Assembly (NCBI RefSeq): GCF_900113655.1
Contig: NZ_FOQF01000003.1
Coordinates: forward strand, 117,396-181,395
Direction of reading: 5' to 3'
From: Pseudobutyrivibrio sp. OR37
Lineage (GTDB): Bacteria > Bacillota > Clostridia > Lachnospirales > Lachnospiraceae
Length of the DNA stretch: 64,000 nucleotides
Shown: positions 29,063-37,018 of the stretch, in pieces
Layout of the letters: each line of letters begins with the position of its first letter
Numbering within the stretch: position 1 is the first letter of the stretch
Made by a program: the position numbers and the translations under genes
Notes under the pieces: model-generated
What the model was told of the DNA's origin: nothing
The model's input: the letters and a program-made list of their open reading frames with translations, nothing else
Database searches by the model: none

Positions 29063-29965
29063 TTATTCACCCAAATCTGATGAATATGAGTTGTAGATTT
29101 TGATTTCAACACGTCTATTTCTTGCGCGTCCCTCTGCAGTGCCATTATCTGCTATAGGAACATACTGTCCTCTACCAGCTGATTTAATATGGGCTGGATT
29201 AAGGTTTGTAACCTGTCTTATTCTTTCTGCAACATAAAGTGCTCTATACATTGAAAGTACATCGTTGTTTTCGTATGTACCAGACTTCATCGGAACGTTA
29301 TCTGTATGTCCTTCAATTTCAATGATATTCTCATTATACTGGGCAAGAATCTTACCTAAATTATCAACTATCTGAACTGCATCCTCAGTAAGCTCTGCTT
29401 TACCTGAGTTAAAAAGTAATGCACCGTTGATAGTAATCATTACATAATTTGCATTAAACTCAACTTCCACCTGGTCCTGAAGACCATATTCTGAAAGCTT
29501 GTTTTCAATTTCTTCTGCTATCGACTCGCTCTCTGTAGCGCCTGCCTCTTCAAGGGCTTCCTGGGCTTCTTCTACAGATACACCGTTTGAGGTTTCCTCC
29601 CCTTCATTTGAAGCAGAACCATCTTCTTGCTGCTCTCCTTCATTCTCTTGGTCGCTAGCGCCTTCTTTCTCATACTGTTCATCATCACCATCATGAACAC
29701 TATTGAAATAGTCATCAAACATTTCAAGTTGGCTGATTCCCGATGAAATCATTTGTCCCTCACCAATAGAGGTACCACCTGATGAAAAAATACTAAAGCT
29801 AGACTGGATACTTGCTATTACTTCCTGAAATTTCTCCGTATCAGTACTACTCATAGAGAACAGCAATACGAAAAAGCAAAGTAACAGGTTCATCAAGTCT
29901 GAGAAGGTGGCCATCCAGGCAGGAGAACCAGCAGGAGCTTCCTCTTGCTTTGGCTTCTTTGCCAT
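29063..29965 (-). CDS. motB: Flagellar motor stator MotB
   Basis: MotB anchors the stator to peptidoglycan and carries protons or sodium. The membrane helix includes the ion-binding Asp23 in MATFSDLMNLLLCFF. An unusual acidic low-complexity insert (Glu/Asp/Gln/Ser, about 95-150) precedes the OmpA-like wall-binding domain. That domain shows IEIEGHTDNVPMKSG and SAGRGQYVPIADNGTAEGRA. MotA overlaps its start by one base. At 300 residues it is slightly long because of the insert. Confidence 0.95.
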   Translation of the reverse strand: MAKKPKQEEAPAGSPAWMATFSDLMNLLLCFFVLLFSMSSTDTEKFQEVIASIQSSFSIFSSGGTSIGEGQMISSGISQLEMFDDYFNSVHDGDDEQYEKEGASDQENEGEQQEDGSASNEGEETSNGVSVEEAQEALEEAGATESESIAEEIENKLSEYGLQDQVEVEFNANYVMITINGALLFNSGKAELTEDAVQIVDNLGKILAQYNENIIEIEGHTDNVPMKSGTYENNDVLSMYRALYVAERIRQVTNLNPAHIKSAGRGQYVPIADNGTAEGRARNRRVEIKIYNSYSSDLGE

Positions 29966-30759
29966 TAGCCTTCACCTCCTCCATCTCCTCCGATGCCTTC
30001 ACGTGCTGAAGGTGGCAAGAAGGATTTAAGCTTTTCTTCTATTACTCGTGGGTTTTCACCTGCTTGAATTGATAGCAAGCCTTCCACTGTAATACTCTTT
30101 GACATTGTCTCCAAACCGCTGTTAACACCAAGCTTTGTACCGATAGGACCTGTAAGCCAGTTGGCGATTAGAGAACCATAAAGTGTAGTAAGTAAGGCAA
30201 CGGCCATGTTAGGACCGATTGTGGAAGCATCTTCAAGGTTCTTTAACATGTTAACCAGTCCGACAAGGGTACCAATCATACCCCAGGCAGGTCCCATTTC
30301 ACCCCATTTAGACCAAAAGTTTATTACAACTTTGTGTCTGGCTTCCATATTATCTAAATCTGTTTCAAGAATAGCTCTAACTAGTTCTGGATCTGTACCA
30401 TCTACTACTAAGTTGATTCCTTTTTTTAGGAATTCATCATCTATACTATGTGCTGCCTCTTCAAGGGCAAGTATACCTTCTTTTCTGGAAATATTGGCTA
30501 AATTGATGATTTGAGAAATACTATCAGCTGGGCTGACAACCTTAGGCTCATTAATTGCTAAAGTGATACCTTTTAGGCCACTAATGAAATCTGCCATCTT
30601 ATTACAGGCTAAACAAGAAGACAAAGAACCACCAATTGTGATGATAACTGATGGAACGTCTATGAAGTTTGCCATCGCTGCCACACCACCGGATGAAACG
30701 ATTCCGAAGATAACCATTACAACACCCAGTACCAAACCAGCTAAAGTAGCTATATCCAA
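29965..30759 (-). CDS. motA: Flagellar motor stator MotA
   Basis: MotA is the ring subunit of the stator that drives FliG. The 264 residues form four membrane helices with the conserved ISRKEGILALEEA cytoplasmic segment and the WGMIGTLVGLVNMLKNL and AVALLTTLYGSLIANW helices. The start is TTG at 30759, preceded by a GGGGTGGTGAAGAG stretch. It is the first gene after the terminator and promoter that split the flagellar cluster. Confidence 0.95.
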   Translation of the reverse strand: MDIATLAGLVLGVVMVIFGIVSSGGVAAMANFIDVPSVIITIGGSLSSCLACNKMADFISGLKGITLAINEPKVVSPADSISQIINLANISRKEGILALEEAAHSIDDEFLKKGINLVVDGTDPELVRAILETDLDNMEARHKVVINFWSKWGEMGPAWGMIGTLVGLVNMLKNLEDASTIGPNMAVALLTTLYGSLIANWLTGPIGTKLGVNSGLETMSKSITVEGLLSIQAGENPRVIEEKLKSFLPPSAREGIGGDGGGEG

Positions 30760-30835
30760 AACTCTTCACCACCCCGTAATTTTTTAGAAAATCTAGCCAA
30801 ATTGTATGGAATTACGCGTTTTAACTTTTGTGTTT

Positions 30836-30864
30836 ATTTTACTAGATTTAGCATTTATTGTCTA
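30836..30864 (-). promoter_or_regulatory. Sigma-A-like promoter for the motA half of the flagellar cluster
   Basis: On the minus strand, TAGACA is followed exactly 17 bases later by TAAAAT, each matching five of six consensus positions. It is about 76 bases before the motA start. I see no sigma-28 motif (TAAA, 15 bases, GCCGATAA) nearby, so this unit appears to be driven by the housekeeping sigma factor. Confidence 0.65.
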
Positions 30865-30927
30865 CTTTTATACATAAAATCCTCTCATATTATTGTGTTT
30901 TTTCCATGTCCTAACCCCTATATATAG

Positions 30928-30953
30928 AATATTCACAAAATTTTTAGAATTTT
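30928..30953 (-). promoter_or_regulatory. Two overlapping CodY-box-like sites upstream of motA
   Basis: On the minus strand AATTTTGTGAATATT (30928-30942) matches the CodY consensus AATTTTCWGAAAATT at 13 of 15 positions. The overlapping 30939-30953 matches 12 of 15. CodY commonly uses overlapping boxes and controls motility in several Firmicutes, and codY is encoded 12 kb away. The sites are 64 bases upstream of the -35 box. The region is AT-rich, so chance matches are possible. Confidence 0.4.
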
Positions 30954-30971
30954 CCTACACAATTATTCTAC

Positions 30972-31097
30972 GCGGCCTCCAAGAATTACATGCTCCCGCA
31001 AGCCATCTCCCATTTCAGCCAAGGGAACTTCCCTAAAGGGTCCCTCCTTAGCTGAATGGGGCCCTCTTGCTCGCGCTTGCCTAGGTTGAGTAGCCGC
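30972..31097. repeat. Nested inverted-repeat element between flgE and motA
   Basis: Three sets of arms nest inside one another. GCGGC (30972-30976) pairs with GCCGC (31093-31097). GCAAGC (30998-31003) pairs with GCTTGC (31075-31080). CCCATTTCAGC (31009-31019) pairs, with one bulge, with GCTGAATGGG (31051-31060). A GGGAACTTCCC-type inner stem lies within. It is far more GC-rich than the flanking AT-rich spacer. It has no T-tract on either strand, so it is not a simple terminator. A small mobile palindrome or a structured RNA are both possible. Confidence 0.6.
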
Positions 31098-31114
31098 TTA
31101 CTATACATAAAAAT

Positions 31115-31140
31115 AGCTAGGGCGCGTAGACGCCCTAGCG
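31115..31140 (-). terminator. Intrinsic terminator after flgE
   Basis: A perfect eight-base-pair stem (CTAGGGCG/CGCCCTAG) with a six-base loop is followed on the minus strand by CTATTTTTATG. It lies 20-45 bases after the flgE stop and separates the flgB-flgE half from the motA half of the cluster. Confidence 0.85.
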
Positions 31141-31159
31141 AGATTTAACGTAAACTACA

Positions 31160-32866
31160 TTATCGTTTAAGATTTATAAGTTCCTCAAGCATCGTATCTG
31201 ATACTGTGATGATACGTGAGTTGGCCTGGAAACCACGTTGAGTTGTAATCATATCTGTAAATTCAGCAGAAAGGTCTACGTTAGCCATTTCAAGTTGTCC
31301 TGTGTTCATAGATGAACCATCAGCGGAAATATCTACACCAATACCATCGAACTCACCTGAGTTAAGTGTTGTCTTGTAACAGTTGTTACCGATTTCCTCA
31401 AGACCAGATGCATTTGCAAACTGTGCTGCTGCAATCTGTCCTAAAAGAACTGTATTACCATTTGAGTATGAACCATAAATTCTACCATCATTGGAAACAG
31501 AAAGGCCTGTCATTGTACCAAGCTTCTTACCTTCACCCTTCATGATAGTACCTTCTGGAACACCTCTATTTGCAACAGCTGTTGAAGTACCACCGTTGTC
31601 ATAATTCATAAGCTGTGCAAAATCAATTGTGATGTCTGAAAGAGCCTGATTAATCTCTGGTGGCTCCTCTGGGTCTTTAGTACTTCTGTTAGGTCCAAGA
31701 AGTGAGGTGTGTAAAGTAACCTTTGTACTTCCTGGTGCGCCTGCATAAATTAAATTACCTTCTTTTGTATCAAACTGTAATAATGATGATGCAAATGTAA
31801 TTTTCAGAGAATCCTTTGAATTTGGATCAGTAGCTGTATCTGCTGGTGAAAACTCAACACCAATTACAGCACTAGAATCATCCAAACCACAAGCCTGTGC
31901 TAAAGAAACTGGCATCGCGCCAGGTGTAGCACTTACAAAGCTCTTACTCTTTTCATCGTATGTATAGTCAGAAATACCGCCATAAGAATAGGTCTGTGGG
32001 CTAGTTGTACTTGTAGCTGCAAAACCCTCGCTTAGCTGATAGGTTTTTTCGAATTTTTCTGTTGTATCACCACCAAAAATCTTATCAAGAGTATTAGGCT
32101 CTTCTCCTGCAGGAACCTCTGCATTTAAGTAGCTGGCAAGAATATCTACATTGTTTTTATCATAGATACCAGTCAAGCTAATTGAATATTTGCCCATTAT
32201 TTCATCTTCCAGCTTAAGAGAAAACTTTGCTGTGTATGGATAACCTAAATTATCATAAAGTGTGAAGGAACGAATATATCCACCAGTAGATTTAAACTGT
32301 GAATCATACTTATCTAATACACCACTAAAGCTGGCATCTGTTGTAGCCTCAGGAGGCGATGTAAGATTGGATGCCTGCATAACTCTAAGTGGAGTTACAG
32401 TATTTTTTGTGATTACAGATGGATTATCAGGATCTACCTGCCAGCCCATTACAAGATAACCTGTTGTGGTCATAGCAAGGTTACCATTACCATCGATGTA
32501 GAAAGAACCTGCTCTTGTGAACACATTCTCAGAACCGTTATTAACTACAAAAAAGTTGGTAGTATTAGTGTCAGATAATCTGATATCAAGAGCATCACCA
32601 GTAGACTGTGCAGCACCTGATGAAGTAACAGATATCTTGGTAGCTCCGTTAGTAACACCAAGACCTATCTGTTTAGCGTTAACACCACCACGAGTTGCAG
32701 TAGCGCCAGATGCCTGTGCAGTTGTCTGATACATAATATCAGAAAAGGTTGTTGAAGATGATTTGAACGCAACAGTGTTTACGTTAGAGATGTTATTACC
32801 AATAACATCCATTTTAGTCTGGTGTGTTTTAAGACCTGCCACACCAGAGAAAAGTGATCTCATCAT
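31160..32866 (-). CDS. flgE: Flagellar hook protein FlgE
   Basis: FlgE polymerises into the flexible hook. I chose the first of two adjacent ATG codons (32866), with GGAGGT eight bases upstream; an in-frame extension of 22 residues upstream is untypical. The 568 residues begin MMRSLFSGVAGLKTHQTKMD with VIGNNISNVNTVAFKSS. They end with the rod/hook C-terminal helix containing TQRGFQANSRIITVSD. The variable middle is the exposed D1-D2 region. A T-tract terminator follows the gene. Confidence 0.95.
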   Translation of the reverse strand: MMRSLFSGVAGLKTHQTKMDVIGNNISNVNTVAFKSSSTTFSDIMYQTTAQASGATATRGGVNAKQIGLGVTNGATKISVTSSGAAQSTGDALDIRLSDTNTTNFFVVNNGSENVFTRAGSFYIDGNGNLAMTTTGYLVMGWQVDPDNPSVITKNTVTPLRVMQASNLTSPPEATTDASFSGVLDKYDSQFKSTGGYIRSFTLYDNLGYPYTAKFSLKLEDEIMGKYSISLTGIYDKNNVDILASYLNAEVPAGEEPNTLDKIFGGDTTEKFEKTYQLSEGFAATSTTSPQTYSYGGISDYTYDEKSKSFVSATPGAMPVSLAQACGLDDSSAVIGVEFSPADTATDPNSKDSLKITFASSLLQFDTKEGNLIYAGAPGSTKVTLHTSLLGPNRSTKDPEEPPEINQALSDITIDFAQLMNYDNGGTSTAVANRGVPEGTIMKGEGKKLGTMTGLSVSNDGRIYGSYSNGNTVLLGQIAAAQFANASGLEEIGNNCYKTTLNSGEFDGIGVDISADGSSMNTGQLEMANVDLSAEFTDMITTQRGFQANSRIITVSDTMLEELINLKR

Positions 32867-32878
32867 AATGAATGACCT

Positions 32879-32935
32879 CCTCAAAGCATAATGCACTTGA
32901 GGTGACTGTTTGCCCCTTCTGTCAGTCAGGGGCAA
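32879..32935 (-). promoter_or_regulatory. flgE leader hairpins, one covering the ribosome binding site
   Basis: Two hairpins lie in the leader. TTGCCCCT/AGGGGCAA (32910-32935) is a clean eight-base-pair stem. Nearer the gene, CCTCAA pairs with TTGAGG (32879-32902) around an inner GCATAATGC. In the minus-strand RNA, the 3' arm of the second hairpin runs into the GAGGAGG ribosome binding site of flgE. This suggests control of hook protein translation or RNA stability. It is inference from base pairing only. Confidence 0.5.
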
Positions 32936-32955
32936 TTAGCTTCCATAAGGTCCAG

Positions 32956-33357
32956 CTAAACTATAACAGCACCGTCAATATTTGTAAAAATGTTCTCTTC
33001 TGATTCAGTCTGATCCATAGCAGTTACAACTGTCTGATTAGGCACGTTTACAATGAATGCAAGTGTATCTACTAAAACAAGAGAATCAGTTATCCCTTTG
33101 GCCTGAGCTTTCTGTACACCTTCTTCCAGTCTCATTGATTGCTCTTCTGAAAGCTTAATATTTCTGTCATCTAGCCTCTGGGTTGCATGCTTAGAGAATT
33201 TTAGTTCAGAAGCACTTTCAAGCTTCTGCTTAAAAATATCTTCAAAGCTTGCGCCGTTAAGGTTGCCTAAAGGTCTTGCCTCAGCAGCTGGATTTAGGTA
33301 TGTTCCAGCAACCTGCTCTATGGAGGTAAAATTTGGATTAATACTTATATTACTCAT
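32956..33357 (-). CDS. Flagellar operon protein (TIGR02530-like)
   Basis: A small soluble protein of 133 residues found between flgD and flgE in many Firmicutes. Its recognisable core is FEDIFKQKLESASELKFSKH followed by ATQRLDDRNIKLSEEQ, with LVLVDTLAFIVNVPNQTVVT near the end. Its exact role is unknown to me; a link to hook assembly is suggested by position alone. Confidence 0.85.
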   Translation of the reverse strand: MSNISINPNFTSIEQVAGTYLNPAAEARPLGNLNGASFEDIFKQKLESASELKFSKHATQRLDDRNIKLSEEQSMRLEEGVQKAQAKGITDSLVLVDTLAFIVNVPNQTVVTAMDQTESEENIFTNIDGAVIV

Positions 33358-33374
33358 GCTATTCCTCCTAAGCC

Positions 33375-34127
33375 TTAAACTTTAACGGCTTCTTCGACTT
33401 CTTCCTTTTTGTCAGAATCAGTCTCATTATTTTTATCGGCATTATCCACTGCTTCTTTTAGCTTTTGATATTGAACTAGTACTTCACTGAATTTGTTAAG
33501 AACGTCATCCTTCTTTTCAATGAAATCGTATGAACGTGGATATGCGTCTAATGCGTTGCGATAACCTGCAACCTCTTCAATAAGTTTTCCATCTCTGACA
33601 GTGACCTGATCCTTATCTGGAAGCTTTTTCATTGCTTCTACGAAAAGATTAGCCACATATTTTGACATATAGTACTCGCCATCTACAACTGATGTAATCT
33701 TTGTCTTTTCGTACATGTTTCCACCAACGGAAACCATCAGTCCTTTTTCATCATCCTTTTGAACGAAATCAACAATGCCTGATATTTCTTTTCCGTTTAC
33801 ATTTAAGGTTACATAATTGCCAACCAAGCTATTGCCCTCAATGTTTTCCATTCCGGCCTGTACACTTTGAATCGCTTCAATCTGTGTAAATGAAGCCAGC
33901 TGTGCAACATATTGGCTATTATCTGTTGGTTGTAGTGGATCCTGATATTGCATTTCAGCTACAAGTAGCTGTAAAAACATATCCTGATTATACTCAGTAC
34001 TCTTTGCGTCTTTTGTCTTTGATGTAGATGCTACATTGTTATTCTTTGTAGCCTCTTGGGATGCCTGGGTTTTCTTATATTCCCCATTAGTAACACCGCC
34101 AACAAGGTCAAGCTTTACATCTGCCAT
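33375..34127 (-). CDS. flgD: Flagellar hook cap FlgD
   Basis: FlgD caps the growing hook so FlgE can be added. The N-terminal block DMFLQLLVAEMQYQDPLQPT followed by DNSQYVAQLASFTQIEA is diagnostic. A C-terminal domain follows, and the last 20 residues are charged and probably disordered. The 250-residue length is typical. It lies between fliK and the TIGR02530-like gene. Confidence 0.95.
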   Translation of the reverse strand: MADVKLDLVGGVTNGEYKKTQASQEATKNNNVASTSKTKDAKSTEYNQDMFLQLLVAEMQYQDPLQPTDNSQYVAQLASFTQIEAIQSVQAGMENIEGNSLVGNYVTLNVNGKEISGIVDFVQKDDEKGLMVSVGGNMYEKTKITSVVDGEYYMSKYVANLFVEAMKKLPDKDQVTVRDGKLIEEVAGYRNALDAYPRSYDFIEKKDDVLNKFSEVLVQYQKLKEAVDNADKNNETDSDKKEEVEEAVKV

Positions 34128-34144
34128 TTAATTCCTCCTCCCTG

Positions 34145-35602
34145 TTAAGCCTGGTAATCTAAGGTGTTGCCATTATCCTGCATCATCCGTGCTATAAGTT
34201 GTTCTTCCTCAGACATCAATCCTGAAAGCTCGTCTAAACTATTCAGATTGATTCCCCTAGTCTGTTTTCTTGAAGATTCTTCACGGGACTGTCGTTCCTG
34301 CTGATTTCTGGCATCCTGTTCTAGATTTCTCTCAAACTCATGTGTTCCAACAGATACTTCGATAGAAGTAATCTTTGTAGAGCTTTGATTCATCTCGATT
34401 TTTAGATTAGCCATCTGGCTCTCAAGTGCCTGTTTAACTGCGTCGTTTTCTGTAAATATCTTTGCAGTGATTTCAGAGCCCTTTTGAGTGATTTCCATGA
34501 AGATTTTTCCTAAGCCTTCTGGGTTAAGTGTCATCTCCATAGTAGTTGTTTCTGCATCAGATATAACTCTTGCCTGTTCCACTAGTTGATTTACAATTTC
34601 TTCCGCTCTTACTGTCTCACCTGTTGGAAGTGCGACTATGTTTTCTTCAGGTGAAAATGTAATTTCAAATTTTGGTTCTGCAAAAATGATACCTTCATTT
34701 TTAATTTCAGACTCCTTTGCCTGTTTTACCTCAGGCTGAAATGCCTTAGTCTGAACGAAGCTTTCATCGTTATTATCTGAAGCCTGTGAATTCGGATTAT
34801 CCTTTGAAACCTTTGTAATGGTTTCACTGACATCTTCATTTTGATTGTCAATCTGAGGCTCCTTATCTGGAGCTTCCTTTAGCTGTTCCTTAACTACTAC
34901 CTCACCTGGCTTTTCAATGGTTACAACAAGCTTTTCTTCAGGCTCATTATTAACATCCATTTCAGGCTCTACAAAAGGAACATCCTCTGGATTAACAAGT
35001 GTCTCCTCCTTTGGTTCTATAAAGGTGTTGAATACTTCCTTTAATTCCTCAAAGGATTTATTTGTTTCGCTAATCAGCTGGTTTGCAATGTCATTTACTG
35101 AATCAAGAATTGTCTTAAACTCGTCGCTCATTACTAAAACGATAGACTCTTCTTCCCCTGTAAGCTTAGCCACCACCTCTGCTAAATTCTGAGGATTGAA
35201 TAAGTCGATAAATGTAAGTCCAAGAGTCTCTAGAGCTTTCTCTATTTCTTCTTTAGATACATCTAACTCGCCCTCTATGACCTCTTCAATCTTCGCTACT
35301 GCATCTTCAATCTTTTCCACAAGCTGGGAATTTACATCATCAATTTTTTCATCATTACCCCCAAGCTTATTATCTTTCGTGCCCACAAGCTTGTCGGTAT
35401 TATTTAAGGTTGATTTTTCAATAGCTGATGCCTTTTTGTCAGTAGCTTTTGTGTCGGTAGCCTTCGCATTTGATCCAGCAATGTTTTTCAAGGTATTTTC
35501 AAACAAGCCTGCCTGCTTTGATGCATCCACTTTGTTGGACTGCACTTCCACATTGATGCTATTGACCTTGACCAGCAAATTAGAAACATTGCTATTTGTC
35601 AT
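34145..35602 (-). CDS. fliK: Flagellar hook-length control protein FliK
   Basis: FliK measures hook length and tells FlhB to change export specificity. Like other FliK proteins, the 485 residues have a long disordered N-terminal part, here rich in Glu, Lys, Asn and Thr. A compact C-terminal domain follows with TTMEMTLNPEGLGKIFMEIT and the VKQALESQMANLKIEM helix. The very end is Gln/Arg/Glu-rich. It lies upstream of flgD. Confidence 0.92.
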   Translation of the reverse strand: MTNSNVSNLLVKVNSINVEVQSNKVDASKQAGLFENTLKNIAGSNAKATDTKATDKKASAIEKSTLNNTDKLVGTKDNKLGGNDEKIDDVNSQLVEKIEDAVAKIEEVIEGELDVSKEEIEKALETLGLTFIDLFNPQNLAEVVAKLTGEEESIVLVMSDEFKTILDSVNDIANQLISETNKSFEELKEVFNTFIEPKEETLVNPEDVPFVEPEMDVNNEPEEKLVVTIEKPGEVVVKEQLKEAPDKEPQIDNQNEDVSETITKVSKDNPNSQASDNNDESFVQTKAFQPEVKQAKESEIKNEGIIFAEPKFEITFSPEENIVALPTGETVRAEEIVNQLVEQARVISDAETTTMEMTLNPEGLGKIFMEITQKGSEITAKIFTENDAVKQALESQMANLKIEMNQSSTKITSIEVSVGTHEFERNLEQDARNQQERQSREESSRKQTRGINLNSLDELSGLMSEEEQLIARMMQDNGNTLDYQA

Positions 35603-35655
35603 GCTCTTCCTCCTTTCTCACATATTCTGTTTTCAAGCTGCTATATAAGAGATTA

Positions 35656-36549
35656 TTAAGGTTCCATCATCTTTGTAATGATAGCTGCATTTTCTGTACT
35701 CATTGATGAAATGATATCTGCTCTGGTGGCTGCATCCATTCCCGAAAGGATCTCGCATACCAAATCAAAATCATCCGTCATTGTGTCAAAAATTGATGCA
35801 GCGTTTTTAGGCTTCATAGTAGAGTAAACTTTGATGTAGTCTTCGATTTCTTCATCAGTTTGAAGCTGTGAAACAACCTTTTTGTAGATAGCCTCTGCAT
35901 TATCAGGCTCAATGGACTCATAGTAACTCTTATATTCATTTATATCGGGTGCTTTATCTGAAAAAACAACCTCTTCATAAAATTTTTCTTTCTCTTCTTC
36001 GAAGGCAGCCTCGTTTGCCTTGTACTCTGCCAGCTCTGCAGATGCAGCCTCAAGCTCTGCAATGTAATCGCTATTTGCACTTCCGTCCTGCTTCAGCTGT
36101 TCTATCTCAACCTCAAGCTCCTTGATTCTTTCCATTGCCTCTTCAACAGTCTTGTAAGGAATTTCCTCTTCTGGCTCCTGTGGTATATATTCCTCGATAC
36201 CAGGAAGAATTTGGTTTACATAGGGAACATCCTTAAGGACTGGGAACAATACTGTAGAACCAAAGCCACCTACATCCATCTTTACAAGGAACGCAAAAAT
36301 AACCAGCCAAATAAGAATGATTAGCAATACAACAAAAGCCATGATTAAGCCGCCTACTACTCCTAATCGCTCCTCATCGCCTGGATAAACCTCTCCGTTT
36401 TTCTTGGCCTCTTTTCTGGCCTCCTTTTCAGCCCTTTTGGCTTCCTTCTTGGCCTCTTTTTCAGCCTTCTTGGCTTCCTTTTTAGCCTCTTTTTCCGCCT
36501 TTTTGTCCTCTCCTGAGGCTTCCTTTGTCTCTTCTGCTACATCTGCCAT
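35656..36549 (-). CDS. MotE/FlbB-like membrane protein with MgtE-N-type domain
   Basis: The first 50 or so residues are a striking Lys/Glu/Ala repeat (units of KKAEKEAKKEA type), predicted to be a charged single helix. One membrane helix follows at about 65-92. A coiled coil (about 130-195) leads to a C-terminal domain of short helical repeats with DKAPDINEYKSYYESIEPDN and MKPKNAASIFDTMTD, like the MgtE intracellular N domain in flagellar chaperone MotE. Its place between fliJ and fliK suggests a basal-body or stator role, by analogy only. Confidence 0.75.
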   Translation of the reverse strand: MADVAEETKEASGEDKKAEKEAKKEAKKAEKEAKKEAKRAEKEARKEAKKNGEVYPGDEERLGVVGGLIMAFVVLLIILIWLVIFAFLVKMDVGGFGSTVLFPVLKDVPYVNQILPGIEEYIPQEPEEEIPYKTVEEAMERIKELEVEIEQLKQDGSANSDYIAELEAASAELAEYKANEAAFEEEKEKFYEEVVFSDKAPDINEYKSYYESIEPDNAEAIYKKVVSQLQTDEEIEDYIKVYSTMKPKNAASIFDTMTDDFDLVCEILSGMDAATRADIISSMSTENAAIITKMMEP

Positions 36550-36552
36550 AAC

Positions 36553-37008
36553 TTATCCTTCCTCTTTTTCAGTGTTAAAATATGAATAGCTAACAAGTTC
36601 GTCTGTTACCTTACCTTCTTCATAATCCATTTCATCTAAAAATTCTTCAAAGGCATGCTCTCGAAGCTTTTCATGCATCTTTCTTTCCATCATTACATCG
36701 TTAAGCTTCTTTCTGGCATTTTCCATGGCCTTTTGTGCTTTGGATAACTCAATCATTTGGTCCCTAAGGGCCACCTTCATAGATGCGATAGCATTCTTAC
36801 AGGTCTTGATTTCCTTAACATCAATCTGACCTACTGACAATTCTCTAAGCTGTCTTTCATAGCCAGCCTGGCGAATCATTAAATCTCTAAGCTTTTGCTG
36901 CTCCTCATTAAACCTGGCTGTAGCCATACCAAAATTTGCTTTTTCCTGCTCTTCAATTTTCTGTTTCAATTCAAGAATGTTTTGCATTCTATAAACAAAT
37001 TTTGCCAT
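36553..37008 (-). CDS. fliJ: Flagellar export protein FliJ
   Basis: FliJ is the coiled-coil rotor-like stalk of the export ATPase. The 151 residues are almost wholly helical and charged, beginning MAKFVYRMQNILELKQKIEE, a typical FliJ start. Sequence is poorly conserved in the family. Position directly after fliI supports the call. Confidence 0.9.
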   Translation of the reverse strand: MAKFVYRMQNILELKQKIEEQEKANFGMATARFNEEQQKLRDLMIRQAGYERQLRELSVGQIDVKEIKTCKNAIASMKVALRDQMIELSKAQKAMENARKKLNDVMMERKMHEKLREHAFEEFLDEMDYEEGKVTDELVSYSYFNTEKEEG

Positions 37009-37018
37009 AGCTTACCCC

